Part shown: one piece after another, positions 25,192 to 36,393 of the stretch
How the letters are laid out: every line of letters begins with the position of its first letter
Position numbering within the stretch: position 1 is the first letter of the stretch
From: Datisca glomerata
Taxonomy: Eukaryota; Streptophyta; Magnoliopsida; Cucurbitales; Datiscaceae
Direction: 5' to 3'
DNA: 64,000 bases
Assembly: GCA_003255025.1 (NCBI GenBank)
Contig: QANY01002235.1
Coordinates: 310,001 to 374,000, forward strand
Position numbers and translations under genes: made by a program
Notes under the pieces: generated by a model
The model's database searches: none
Told to the model about the DNA's origin: nothing
What the model saw: the letters and a program-made list of their open reading frames with translations, nothing else

Positions 25192-25203
25192 CTTTGATAC
25201 CAA
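25192..25203 (-). other. Primer-binding site of the Tekay element
   Basis: On the minus strand TTGGTATCAAAG follows LTR B within a few bases, close to the initiator-Met tRNA complement (TGGTATCAGAGC), the usual primer for this lineage. Confidence 0.75.
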
Positions 25204-25204
25204 C

Positions 25205-27313
25205 TTTAACATCCCGAGCAGTTAACTGAGTTTTAGTTAATTATTTTACCAAAAACATCACGGAAGCTAGGTCAGTTTTTTTTAAATAACTCATTCTAAT
25301 TAAAATAATATATTGTGAAAATCCTTCATCAAAGTTTTAGTTACATAAAAAATCTTACTTCATAAAACATTCGTAACTTTTCTTACATAGACGCTAGCCA
25401 ACTTCCGTTAAAACTCGCAACCACACCCAGAGTAGAGCAGAGATTACCCGTCGGTAAGTTGTTAGTTTGTAAGGTACATACAAGTGACCTTTCTCATGAG
25501 TACCATTCCGCACATTCGAAGAGGTGGAACCAGTTACAATAATTGACTTCCCACATAACTAACCAGAGCAATTTCAGAGATTTGTAAGGTACATACAAGT
25601 GACTTTTCTCATAATTACCATTCCGCACCTTCAAAAAGGTGGAACCAGTTGCAACAAATTGGCTTCTCACAAAATTAACCATAACATATTCAGAGACCCT
25701 ATCCCGAAGGATGAGGTAACACATACAAAGGTTTGGTGGGTACGTGGCTCTAATGGTACAATATTTTACATTTTATGATCATACAGTAGTCTTTCATATC
25801 TTATATCACATTACTTTATCAAATTTTATAATTATCGAATACGTATAATTCAGAGTACATCATAATAGCACAAGGAATACATCACAAAACAACCAAACAA
25901 GGAAGAGAAATTGAAGTTAAATCCACATTTTTCAGGCACAGGAAAGTAACCATGCAGTTACATATGTGAGAATTCACTTACCTTATATACCTATGTAAGT
26001 TCCTAAAGTTCAAGTCCTCAAAGGATAAAGGAGAAAAATTCCATTCTTAGATGTTTTCAAATAGTAACAAAAAAATACAGTTTGAATGTCTGGATTTGAA
26101 AATTCATTATAAATTGTACCGAACATAAAAAAATTACAAATATTAGTTCTGAACGTTCATCCATGTCTCGTAGATTTTGATTTAAAATTTTATAATTTTT
26201 GAAAGTATTTCCGTATTGAAAAATCATCATCAACTAGGGTTTGTCTGGCTGTGAAACGATATTCAGATTTACAAGTTTAACTATTAATTTAAAATACCAT
26301 ATCTTGTCTAAAAATTACAAACAAATGCAGAACTATATTTACACATGATAAAAAACTACTGTAAAATATTTCAGCCAAAATGATGTAATGTATGCCAGAA
26401 ACGAAGCCATAAAGATGAAGTGGTCTGCCTCTAATAATCAAGTTTCTGAAGAAGATTTGAAAAAATGTTTTCACCACGCAAATAAATCTTTAAAATTCAT
26501 AACTTTTTAAAGGAGTAATATTAATGTCTTATATGTTGTTAATAATATTTTCAGAACTTTTATCAATAATTTCTTAGTAAACAGAAATAGTTATATTTGT
26601 ACTATCAGAATTTTCATCAGAAAGATACGACGATGATTATTTCTATATAGTTTAAACAGTAACCATTTTTTTAAAACTATATATCATATGAAATCAAACT
26701 GATACAATTATATATGTGTATAATTCGATATGAAAAGAAATAAATGTACCAATAGCAAATTTATTGACCTAAGGAAGCGAAAGAGCGAAACCAATTCTTC
26801 AAAACGAAAGGTCGATAATGAGAGTAAGAGAACAAATTATTGGTATTTTGTATTTGATCGTTAAGGAGCAAAAAAACTGTGGGATATAATTATAATAGAA
26901 GAGGCAAAAGGGAATAAGGAGGTAGAGATTTCCTGATTAAGAGAGTATGAATTTTCAATCTCATGGAAAACTTTATTTACAACAGTAATAGGTAGCTAGA
27001 GTGGGGGTGGGAGCTGGGGGGGGGGGGGGGGGGGAATATGAAATCAATAAAAATCTAATTTGAAAATATGAGTTAGAAAATTTTGTTAATAGAATTTGGA
27101 TAATCTACACATAATTTTTTAACGTGAGCTTAATATCATTAAAACGACCATAGTTTTTAATTTAATAGCAGCGCAATGATGAAAAACATGTAATATTATA
27201 ATCGAAGAAAATAGATCAACAATAATAATAATGAGAGCTATACTAAGAAAATACTTAACCATTCTAAGAAATACAATTAGCAAGTATACTAACCATAAAA
27301 GCCAGGTCTTACA
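25205..27313 (-). repeat. 5' LTR 'B' of the Tekay element
   Basis: 2109 bp. The + strand start reads TTTAACATCCC, one base off the expected TG, and the end reads GGTCTTACA. Compared with LTR A it lacks about 275 bp near 25378, about 50 bp near 26820 and about 70 bp near 27036. Its right end is followed by the same MULE sequence that follows LTR A. A long G run lies at 27001-27034. Confidence 0.85.
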
Positions 27314-27509
27314 ACATGGTCTAGTAGACAGTATTCTGCTAGGCCGTGGTCTAGCAAGTATTAATTTTAACACAAAACTGCTAGGCCATGGTGTAGTAGA
27401 ATATTTTCTTCTAGAACATGATCTAGAGATCTGGCATGATAAAAATACTTGAGTCACAGAATGTAAATAATTGAGTCACATCATTATATCATCATTATCA
27501 ACATATTTA
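27314..27509. repeat. Detached palindrome-array end of MULE copy 2
   Basis: This is nearly the same as 18340-18532, with CTAGAC palindromes then AT-rich DNA ending 'acatattta'. It breaks off there and joins Athila RT. In copy 1 the sequence continues 'caaagcatg' and then 'tttacacac', exactly where the body of copy 2 breaks at 41979. Confidence 0.85.
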
Positions 27510-28773
27510 GCCACAACCAAATAACTATAACACTAGAAGATCATGAGAAGACCACTTTTACTTGTCCTTATGGAACCTTTGCTTTTAGAAGGATGCCTTT
27601 TGGGCTATGTAATGCTCCAACAACATTTTAGAGATGCATGATGGCGATTTTCACAAACATGGTGGAGCAAACAATTGACGTATTTATAGATAACTTTTTA
27701 GTTTTTAGTGAATCATATATGAAATGTTTATCTAACCTTGAAAAAGCTTTAGAAAAATGTGAAGAAACTAATTTGGTCCTGAATTGGGAGAAGTGCCATT
27801 TTTGGTGCAAGAAGGGATAATCTAAGGACATAAAGTGTCTTTGAAAGGAATTGAAGTAGATAGAGCAAAGATAGAAGTTATTGAAAAACTCCCTGCCCCT
27901 ATCACAATGAAAGGCATTAGAAGTTTTCTAGGGCATGCTGGATTTTATAGGAGGTTTATTAAAAATTTCTCTAAAATATCAAAACTTTTATGCATGTTTT
28001 TTTTTTGACAAAGAAACTTTTATGCACGTTACTAGAAAATAATAGGGCTTTTGAATTCATTGATGAATGTAGACATGATTTTATTGAATTGAAAAGGCTT
28101 TAGTCTTAGCACCTATCATTGTAGCCCAATTAGGAGTTACCATTTGAATTAATATGCGATGCTAGTCACTATACAGCTGGAATAGTCTTGGGCAAAAGGA
28201 AAGTAAAATTTTTCACCCTATCTACTATGCCAGTAGGACACTAAATAATGCACAATTGAATTATACCACCACTGAAAATGAGTTGTTAGCTATCATGTTT
28301 ACTTTTGACAAGTTTAGAGCATATCTCATAAGCACTAAAGTGACTGTACATACTGGCCATTCTGCCATGAAGTATTTGATTTCAAAAAAGGATGCAAAGC
28401 CTATACTGATCAGGTGGATTTTGTTTCTCCAAGATAGGAAGGGCACAGAAAATCAAGTGGCACACCATTTATCAAGATTGGAAGCTAGAGAAAATGCTAC
28501 ACTAAATCTAGCTATTGCAGAAACCTTTTCATATGAATAGCTGCAGGCAATCTCAAAAGTAGAAGCCATTTTGTATGTTGACATTGTGATCCCGTAGTAA
28601 GTGGAGTGCTACCTCTTGAGCTCAATTCACAATAATTGAAAAAATTATTTCAACAAATCAAGGCCTACTACTGGGATGATCCATACCTCTACAAACAAAA
28701 GCCTGATCAATTTTTTAGAAAATGTGTCTCAGAAGAAGAAACCCAAAGCATATTACAACAATGCCACTCTTCC
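27510..28773 (+). pseudogene. Athila reverse transcriptase and RNase H, decayed
   Basis: This begins in mid-RT at HNQITITLEDHEKTTFTCPY, then FRRMPFGLCNAPTTF and the active-site region DVFIDNFLVF. The second catalytic Asp is Asn, so the enzyme would be dead even without the stops. RT thumb and RNase H follow: LNYTTTENELLAIMFTFDKF, HSAMKYLISKKDAKP, and the tether DRKGTENQVA..LSRLE (28430-28490). It ends at QQCHSS (28773), the RNase H-integrase linker. The N-terminal third of RT is missing. At least six stops or frameshifts are present, and a poly-T run sits near 27998. Confidence 0.85.
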
Positions 28774-30885
28774 AAAATGATGAAATCTACTGGAAATATG
28801 AATTTATCCACTTATATCAGAACATCCTCTATCTTTCCTTCTGGATAGATATAAGACATGTCATCCAGCTACAAAGTATTGGTTGTTGGCCTAGCTTTTC
28901 CTATTCCCAGCTTTCTGAAGATGGACAGGGGCATATGGTTGATACCTGCTCCCAAGTCACGTAAGGTTCTACCATAGTGGGTTTTTCCAATTCCACAAGG
29001 AATGGTGAAGCTTTAAGTTTTGGGGGAATCTTGTTCTGTAAAATCAAGTTGTATTCTTAGGTCAAGGCTATAGTCTCAAATTCTCCAAGCCTTCTCATTT
29101 TAGTCAAAATATCTTTCATAAATTTGACATAATTTGTAGAGATTCTACGAGAGGTATGTTCATATGCAGTTACTTCAACATGTCAATAAATTTGTTGAAC
29201 TGGCCATCTAGCTTCTTCTTTTGCAGTCTTTGAGAAAATAGAGGAAAATGCATCTCTATGTCTTCCACTATCTGATCTGCAGACTTAGATGCTACAGCAG
29301 CTAGTTGCTCTACTACATCTTTGTTCTGGCTTACTTCCTTGGCTCTTTTTTTAAACTTCTCCTCTGTTCCATTAGTTGGTTGAGCTGTCACCTTTCCACT
29401 TATCAAGTGTATTGTCTTGCAGTGTTTTTCCTTCCCTTCTAGGATTTTTAGTATTGCTAGGCAATGCACCTTAAGGTCTGGTATTTAATGCATTGGCTAA
29501 TTGTCCAACTTGATTTATCATATTTCTTAGAGATACTGCTTGACTCTGAATCATTGCAGATTAGTTCTGGAATATTGAATCATTCTTGGCTATGTATTCT
29601 TTCAGGAAATTCTCTAATGTGCCAGGTTGTTTAGTTAGTACTTACATCTGTCCTTGAGCTTGCTGTGCAAAGCCAGGAGGATAGGTTCGTCAGCTTTGTG
29701 AGTTTAAAGCTCCTGCACTCTGGTTACTCTAAGAGAAATTAAGGTGTTGTCTCTAACCAGGGTTGTAAGTGTTAAAGTAGGAATTGTTGTTTTTATTTCT
29801 GTTAAAACTCCCTACAGAGTTCACAGAAATTGGATTTCCTAGGAAACTTTCAAATACGTGTTCTTCACCACAATAGACACATGACACCTACACTACTTGG
29901 TTTACAGATTGTTGCATGCCTTGATCCTGACTCTGATTTGTTGTGGATACCATACTTAAAGTTATGATCATGTTTATTAATGAAGACACTCTAGCAGTTA
30001 AGGTTATCATAGAATCCAATTCATGAATCCATACAACTTTTTTACTTGTTGTTGCACTAGTAGTTGGCCATTGGTAATTGTTACTTGCTCTTCTCTCCAG
30101 AAATTCATAAGCCTCATTATAAGACTTAGACAAAATGGCTCAACTGGGTATAGTATCAGCTATCAATCTTGTATAAGAGTTTAGTCCATTATATAAGGTT
30201 TCCATTTGGTTGCAACGTGGGATCCCATGGTGTGGATACTTTCTTAGCAACTCCTTAAATCTTTTCCAAGCCACATATACAGATTCATCCTCTAATTAGT
30301 GAAAGGAAGTAATCTCATTCATTGACTTAGCATTAATTATTGGTGAGAAATACTTTATCAGAAACTTCTCTACAAGATCATTCCAAGTGCTAATGGAATC
30401 TAGAGATAATGAGTTTAGCCATGCTCTAGCTCTGTCCCTTAAGGAATAAGAAAATGACCTCATCTTTAGGGCATCTTCTAAAGCTTCAGGTATCATGAAA
30501 GAATCACTAACCTCCATGAAGAGTCTTAAGTGCATGTGGGGATCTTCAGTGGGTAGTCATTGAATTTCCCAACAGTTTGCAACATTTGAAACATGAAATG
30601 CTTCAACTCAAACTATAGAGCTTGAATCTCTAGCCTCACTATTACAGGGTTCATTGCCTATGGTTAAAGAATGGCATAGTCTACAATTAATCTTCTCTGT
30701 CACCAGCCATGACTATTAGCTCGATTGCCATTTTCATTCATATTCTCATTTAAAACCACTTCATCTTCATTAGCAGCCATCTTTTTCATAGCAGTCAATC
30801 CTTTATGTTCCATTCTCAACTCACTTAGAGTCTGGTCTATTTCTGGGTCAAAATTGAAATCGGGTAGTTGCTCCCAGCGCATAAA
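28774..30885 (-). pseudogene. Athila gag and protease, decayed, inverted
   Basis: The first ATG is at 30882 (MRWEQLPDFNFDPEID). The gag core follows with LRLFMEVSDSF and SLRDRARAWLNSLSLDSIS (30296-30535), SKSYNEAYEFLERRASNNYQW (29888-30133), a zinc knuckle CVYCGEEH whose last Cys is lost (about 29875), and PLFSQRLQKKKLDGQFNKF (29170-29270). The protease word RDLGAGINHMPLSIF comes next and keeps the catalytic Asp. The sequence stops at VDKFIFPVDFIIL near 28785. Several frameshifts break it. In the intact element these make the particle shell and its processing enzyme. Confidence 0.8.
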
Positions 30886-31015
30886 ATGAATCCTAAATTC
30901 CTAAAACAGAGCAGTAGCAACAACTTTAGCAATGTAGCTCACTAATTTTTTATTTTCACAATGTAGCTCACTAATTAGATTCAATTTGATCTAAATAATG
31001 AAATTTCTCCTTTAA

Positions 31016-31033
31016 TCTCTGGAACCGGCACCA
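31016..31033 (-). other. Athila primer-binding site
   Basis: The minus-strand TGGTGCCGGTTCCAGAG lies about 10 bases inside the LTR edge. It resembles the tRNA-Asp type site used by Athila elements and confirms the orientation of the inverted gag piece. Confidence 0.7.
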
Positions 31034-31042
31034 AAAATTTAT

Positions 31043-31825
31043 TGTGTGTGATATATAAGCAAGTGTACCTGTCATTAACAAGTAATAAAGTGATAAATGA
31101 GTGTCGATCTCCACAGGGACTGGTGAGAAATTGAATTAGACCGATCAAATTCAACCTAATTAGGAACAGGTTAACAATAATAGTTGATTCAGAGTAAGAT
31201 AAAGTAAAGTAAAAGTGCTAATTTTAATTAAAATGATTTAAAGTGACACTTGCAAAATCTGAGATTAGGTTTAGTAACATTGGTGTATTCAATAATGAAG
31301 TGGGCTGGCATGGTTAATTCTCCTTATCATTATTATTCATATTTAACTCTATTTATGTTGCTACAGCTTCTTGTTAACATCAACCTCAACTCATTAGAAT
31401 AATAGATTTACATCCTTGCAACCATTAACTCTAAGTTAATTAACTTATTCCTAAGCCTAATTCATATTAGATTTATCTCTTATTAGTTCCAGTCGATTGG
31501 TTTACAAGGTGAGCATATACACTTATACTACTTACTAAACACTTAGATCTACATGATTTAAGCATCCAGGTATCATTCAAGCTATATCCATTAGATGAAA
31601 CCCTTCTAGTATTAATCTAACTAGCATCTTATTAGAGCTGGTCAGTCAATAATAAATCTTAGCATTAAGTAACCTTGAATGAAATGCTAATAAGAAATGA
31701 GCAACATAAGCTTCATTAGCTAGAAATAACAACTTCAAGGTTCATTACCCATACTAGCTTAAACGTTTTAGCTTATAATGAGCTTAAGATCAAGTTCAAA
31801 TACATTTTGACATTCTTAATGACTA
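31043..31825 (-). repeat. Truncated Athila 5' LTR
   Basis: The reverse complement of about the last 780 bp of the LTR at 46539-47935, with shared phrases such as 'atctaatggatatagcttgaa'. The outer ~610 bp are missing where the Tat element abuts. Confidence 0.8.
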
Positions 31826-31829
31826 AGTT

Positions 31830-34800
31830 CCTGGTTGTCCTGGACACCCAAGAGTACAAAAGAATCTTAGGACGACTCTTTGTACACTCAGCCTGAGCCG
31901 TTCCTTCCTCATATCATCAGGTTATGAAGTTTCCAACCTCCCACGGGGTAGGAACTATCAGAGGAGGGAAGAGGTCATCTCAAGAGTGTTATACCATAGC
32001 ACTAAGATGTGGAAGAGCCCCAATATTGTACATGTTTAATGATATGGAAGATGGAAAGGAAGTGTTAATGGAAGCTGAAGCTGTGGATAAAGAAGCTGAA
32101 GTCAGAATTCAAATGAAAACTGAAGTCCTAAAGGGAGATTTAGCCGGGCTGAATCTCAAGCCAAAGAATCTTAAAAGGTCAGTGTTGATTATTCGCTAAA
32201 AAACAAAATGGAAAAATGCACCCGAGGACCTGAGGCCAAAGAACTAAGTAGGGCATGACTCACAAACGATACAAAATAGATTACATATTTTTCCGAACAC
32301 TTCAGAAAAAACCACCTGAATAGGAACTTGTCCATCCACTATGGTGGAATGTGAACTCACGAGATTCCTCTAGGACAATTCAAACGTGTTCGCCTGGTCT
32401 CATGAAGATATGCCGGGGATAAGCATCAAGATGGTCATGCACCAATTGCAGGTGGATCCAAAATATATGGTAGTGAGGGAAAAAAGTAACAATTTGACAA
32501 ATCCGTGAGCAAGGCCATGAATGAGGACGTTAATAAACTTTTAGAGCTAGGGTTTATCAGAGAGATCTAGTACCCGCAATGGTCATCTAATGTGCTTCCA
32601 CCTATACCGCAGTTGAAGCACCTAAAGGAGAATTTGGTGTCTGCTCTTCAAATTTATCAATGCCCAAAAGAAGTTGAATAGCAGACATGCAAAATTTGTT
32701 TCATTACCAGTTCATGCCCACTCGTCATGAACCCCCGCCCGCCCCGACGATGAGTCGCAACTCTTCCTATAGAAACCTCCTTCAACTGATTCAAGTGATT
32801 CAGTCAGTAGGAAAGTCAGATGCCTCTCCTGCAGGCCGAAACATTTCCTTTGAATAGATGCGGTTCTCCCCATAAAGAAAGAGTGAGCACTCACTCTTTG
32901 GGGCCCACCCTGTTGCGAAATCTCAAAGGCATGGGAGTCTTTGGGCATTGCTTGGGCCGAGTTAAGTAAAGACTGGCGGATTTACCGTGGGATGGATTCC
33001 CAAAGGTTCTTCTGACCTTGCCTGGGAGTAGTGCGCTTAGCGTGGGAAAGATCCTCTTTACGGCGAAGGTCAAAAATCAAATGGTAAATGGAGAATATGT
33101 GTAGACTTTACAAATCTTAACAAACCTATCTTAAAGATAGTTTTCCACTTCCAAGGAAAGGCTGCATGGTGGACGTAACTTTGGGACACGAGGTATTGTG
33201 CTCTATGGATGCGTATTCCGGGTATAACCAAATCAAAATTTATCCACCGACTGAAGAGAAGATGTCATTCATCACAGAAAGAGGCTTGTATTGCTATCAG
33301 GTTATGTCTTTCATATTAAAAAATGTGGGAGCAACTTACCATTGATTAGTTAACAAGATGTTTGCAAGACACATTGGAAGAAATATGGAGGCATATGTGG
33401 ATGACATGTTCGTCAAGAACAAAACAATCACTTCGCTTATCCAAGACTTGGCGAAAACCTTCACCACATTATCGAAATATAGCATGAAACTCAACCTGAC
33501 CAAATGCTTTTTTGAAGTAAGGACCACCAAGTTCCTGGGATTCATGGCCAATCAAAGGGGAACTGAAGCCAATCCTGACAAGATCCAGGTTCTAATACAA
33601 ATGATGTCCCCACATTACATGAAGGAAGTGCAGAGGCTCACAGGAAGGATAGTCGCGCTGAACTTATTTGTTTCAAGGGCAATTAACAAATGCTCACCAT
33701 TCTTTAAAGCTTTAAAGAAAGGGAAGGAGTTCAAATGGAATGAGGAATGTGATCAGGCCTTCATCCAACTCAAGGACTACTTAGGAGAGCCACTACTACT
33801 GAGTAAGCCTATGGAAGGAGAGATCTTATACCTATATCTCACGGTGTCCTCCTATGCCATAATTTAACGCTTGCGATAGAAGAAGGAAGAGTTCAGTATC
33901 CGATCTACTACACTAGTAAGGCATTGGTTGACGCCAAATCCTGATATCCAAAGTTAAAGAAATTAGCATATGCTATGATATTCACAAGAAGAAAAGTGAG
34001 GCCCTACTTTCAAGCTCACCCTATTGTTGTCCGCACGAAATACCCTCTAAAGTAAGTCTTAATGAAACCCAAAGTGTCTGCGAGAATAACAAAATGGGTG
34101 ATCAAAATATCTGAGTATGCCATAAGGTTTGAATCAAGGACCGCGATAAAGGCACAAGCTGTGGCTGACTTCATCGCTGAATTAACAGTCATGCCAGATG
34201 ATGAGGAAGCAATATGGGAGTTTTTCGTTGACGGGTCTAGTAACTCTGGTGGAAGTGGCGCGGGCTTAGTGCTTGTATCACTGGAAAAAATCCACGTCTA
34301 GTATGCTCTAAGGTTCGGATTCAAGACCACCAATAATGAGGTCAATACGAAGCCTTGTTGGCAGGACTGAGGTTAGCCATGGCACTCAAGGCTAAGAACA
34401 TCAAAATATTTAGCGATTCTCAGCTGGTAGTGGGACAAGTCAAAGGAAAGTTCCAGGCCAATGAGGTACAGATGGATTCCCTTCTCACCAAGGTGAAATA
34501 GTTTTTGAGCAAGATCCATGTCTACCAAATCAACCACATACCTCAGTCCTAGATTCACAATGTCGACTCACTAGCACGACTCACTTCAACTTCAGGATAT
34601 GAGCTGAGCAGGATGATTCCCATCAATATCTTCCCACATCAAGCTCAGAAATGATAGAGATCAATGATTTGGAAGCCACAGAAGAGGAGTGGTTTTTGAC
34701 CTAATTGTCAAATTCTTAAAAGAAGGAGAATTACCAGTAGATAAAAATGAAACCATACGAATCAAGTACACTTCATCACTGTACACTCAGATGCCTAAGC

Positions 34801-35836
34801 AAGAAAGAAGCTAGATATCTCATGCAAGAAGTACATGATGGGATCTGCAGAGACCATAAATTAATATGTAGGGTTATTATTGGCCAACATTGAAGGAAGA
34901 CACCAGAGGATATATCAAAAAATGCAACAGATGCCAAAGGTTCACGCGGTCCTTCAATAGCCTCCAGAAGAGATGACGCCGATAATTAGTCCATGGCCTT
35001 TTGTCCAATGGGGGATAGATCTGATCGGACCCCTGCCCGTAGGAAAGGGGAAAGTAAAGTTTGTCGTCCTAGCAGTAGACTGATTCACCAAATGGGCTGA
35101 AGTAAAGCCACTGGTGACCATCATATATCAAAAGAATTCAAGCTTCATCAAGAAGAACCTTATTTGTCAATTCGGCATACCCTACACGGTGGTAGCTGAC
35201 AATGGGAAGCATTTTGACAACTCCAAGTTCAGCCATTTCTGTTCAGGCTTTGGAATCAAGCACCTCAGGTTATTCCCAGTGCAAATGGACAGGTCGAGGT
35301 GATAAACAAGATTATTAAGAACACCCTCAAGGTGAAGTTGGAAGAATTAAAGGGGAATTGACCATAAGAGCTCCCAGGAGTGTTGTGGTCCTACAGAACC
35401 ACTTTTAGAAACTACATGGTAGAAACTCCCTTCTCAATGGTATTTGGGGTGGAAGTGATGATTCCAGTAGAAATTGGGCTGCAACCTCACCGTCAGATGA
35501 TACACTCAAAAGAGGAGAATGAAGAAGCCATGTGAATCAGTGTGGACCTGATCAAAAAACGATGAGAAATGGCCTGATTGAAATCTCTGGCCTATCAGCA
35601 GAGAGTAGCAAAGTATTATAATTCAAAGGTTAAGTCTCGATCTTTCACAGTCCTTGTCTTAAGGAAGGCATAATTCAGGGGCAGCCACATCAAATGATCA
35701 CTAGGTCCTAATTGGGATGGACTCTATATAGTTGCGAGGATAATTAGGCTAGGATGTTATGAGCTGCAGGAAGCCGAAGGTAATATCCTCCAACATCCAC
35801 GGAATATTGAATACTTAAAGACGTATTATCCATGAT
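31830..35836 (+). pseudogene. Tat pol (protease end, RT, two RNase H domains, integrase), decayed
   Basis: The protease tail (ILGR, FPTSHGVGTIRG) is at 31850-31970. The RT start has MPGI, HQLQVDPKY and NKLLELGFI-like words at 32400-32590. RT resumes after an insertion with GKWRICVDFTNLNK (about 33080), and the active site reads YVDDMFVKN (33395-33420). Then come RLTGRIVALNLFVSRAINKC, the ordinary RNase H, and the extra RNase H at IWEFFVDGSSNSGGSGAG (34210-34270). Integrase has QWGIDLIGPLPVGKG (about 35005), VADNGKHFDN (about 35195) and GQVEVINKIIKNTLK (about 35290). The C-terminal words GPNWDGLY and RNIEYLKTYYP reach 35830. There are many stops and shifts. All three integrase acidic positions can be seen. 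Confidence 0.85.
32600..33066 (+). other. nad7: Mitochondrial DNA insertion (NUMT) with nad7 fragment
   Basis: The RT frame breaks at SSNVL (about 32597) and resumes at VKNQNGKW (about 33067). The intervening ~470 bp start with 42 bases encoding TYTAVEAPKGEFGV, a highly conserved stretch of NADH dehydrogenase subunit 7, mitochondrially encoded in plants. The rest is not nad7 coding and, from about 32690, is much more GC-rich than the neighbours, as expected of plant mitochondrial intron or spacer DNA. The coding match is strong; the mitochondrial origin of the GC-rich part is inferred. Confidence 0.75.
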
Positions 35837-35889
35837 GTATTGTGATCTTTATTGAATAATTGCTTTTATCCCAAGTAACGGATGTTTAA

Positions 35890-36210
35890 ATGGGTTCCTA
35901 TCATAGCCTAATGCATATAGGCCAAACCCAACGGTCATGTATATTAACTTGTGCTCTTCCAAAAGAAGCGAACACAAGGAATACAACAACTAAGTTCATA
36001 GAGTTCGAACCCCATGGCAGTGCATATTAACTTGTGCTCTTCCAAATGAAGCGAACATAAGAACTACAGCTGCTAAGTACATAGAGGTCTAACCCTATGC
36101 TAGTGCATATTAACTTATGTTATTCCAAAAGAAGCGAACACAAGAAGTATAGTTGCTAAGTGCATAGAGGTTGAACCCCATGGCAGTGCATATTAATTCC
36201 ATGATAACAC
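35890..36210 (+). repeat. Tandem repeat in the Tat spacer
   Basis: About three and a half copies of a ~95-bp unit containing 'cagtgcatattaacttg', 'gaagcgaacacaag' and 'gcatagaggttgaacccc'. It separates integrase from the antisense gene. Spacer tandem repeats are common in Tat elements. Confidence 0.8.
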
Positions 36211-36393
36211 ACATGAGGCGAAGTACAAGTATAAAATATGTTATGAAAAATTAGAATCTCAAGACTAATATAAAATGATATAAGTGTTCAAGTGTATCCC
36301 AATTGTATAAACTGAGAAATAGTAAAAATACCATATAAAAAAGGATTTGGCTCATAAGGCCTTACAATAGAAAAATACAAAGTAAAGCATCAC

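Larger units (their letters stand above)
19491..27313 (-). mobile_element. Ty3/Gypsy chromovirus, Tekay/Del-type, decayed, minus strand
   Basis: Element order on the minus strand: LTR B (25205-27313), primer-binding site, duplicated leader/gag start (24029-25026), protease (23721-23978), RT-RNase H (22200-23640), integrase plus chromodomain (20876-22203), LTR C (19491-20852, outer part missing). The Tekay/Del assignment comes from the pol order, the C-terminal chromodomain motif VEEATW with RTRYPNLF, and LTR edges TGTAAGACC...GGATGTTA. Most of gag is deleted, and every domain has stops or frameshifts. Confidence 0.85.

Noticed and set aside
32600..32641. A functional nad7 gene
   Set aside because: Only about 14 codons match, inside a broken retroelement; it is an organelle DNA insertion.
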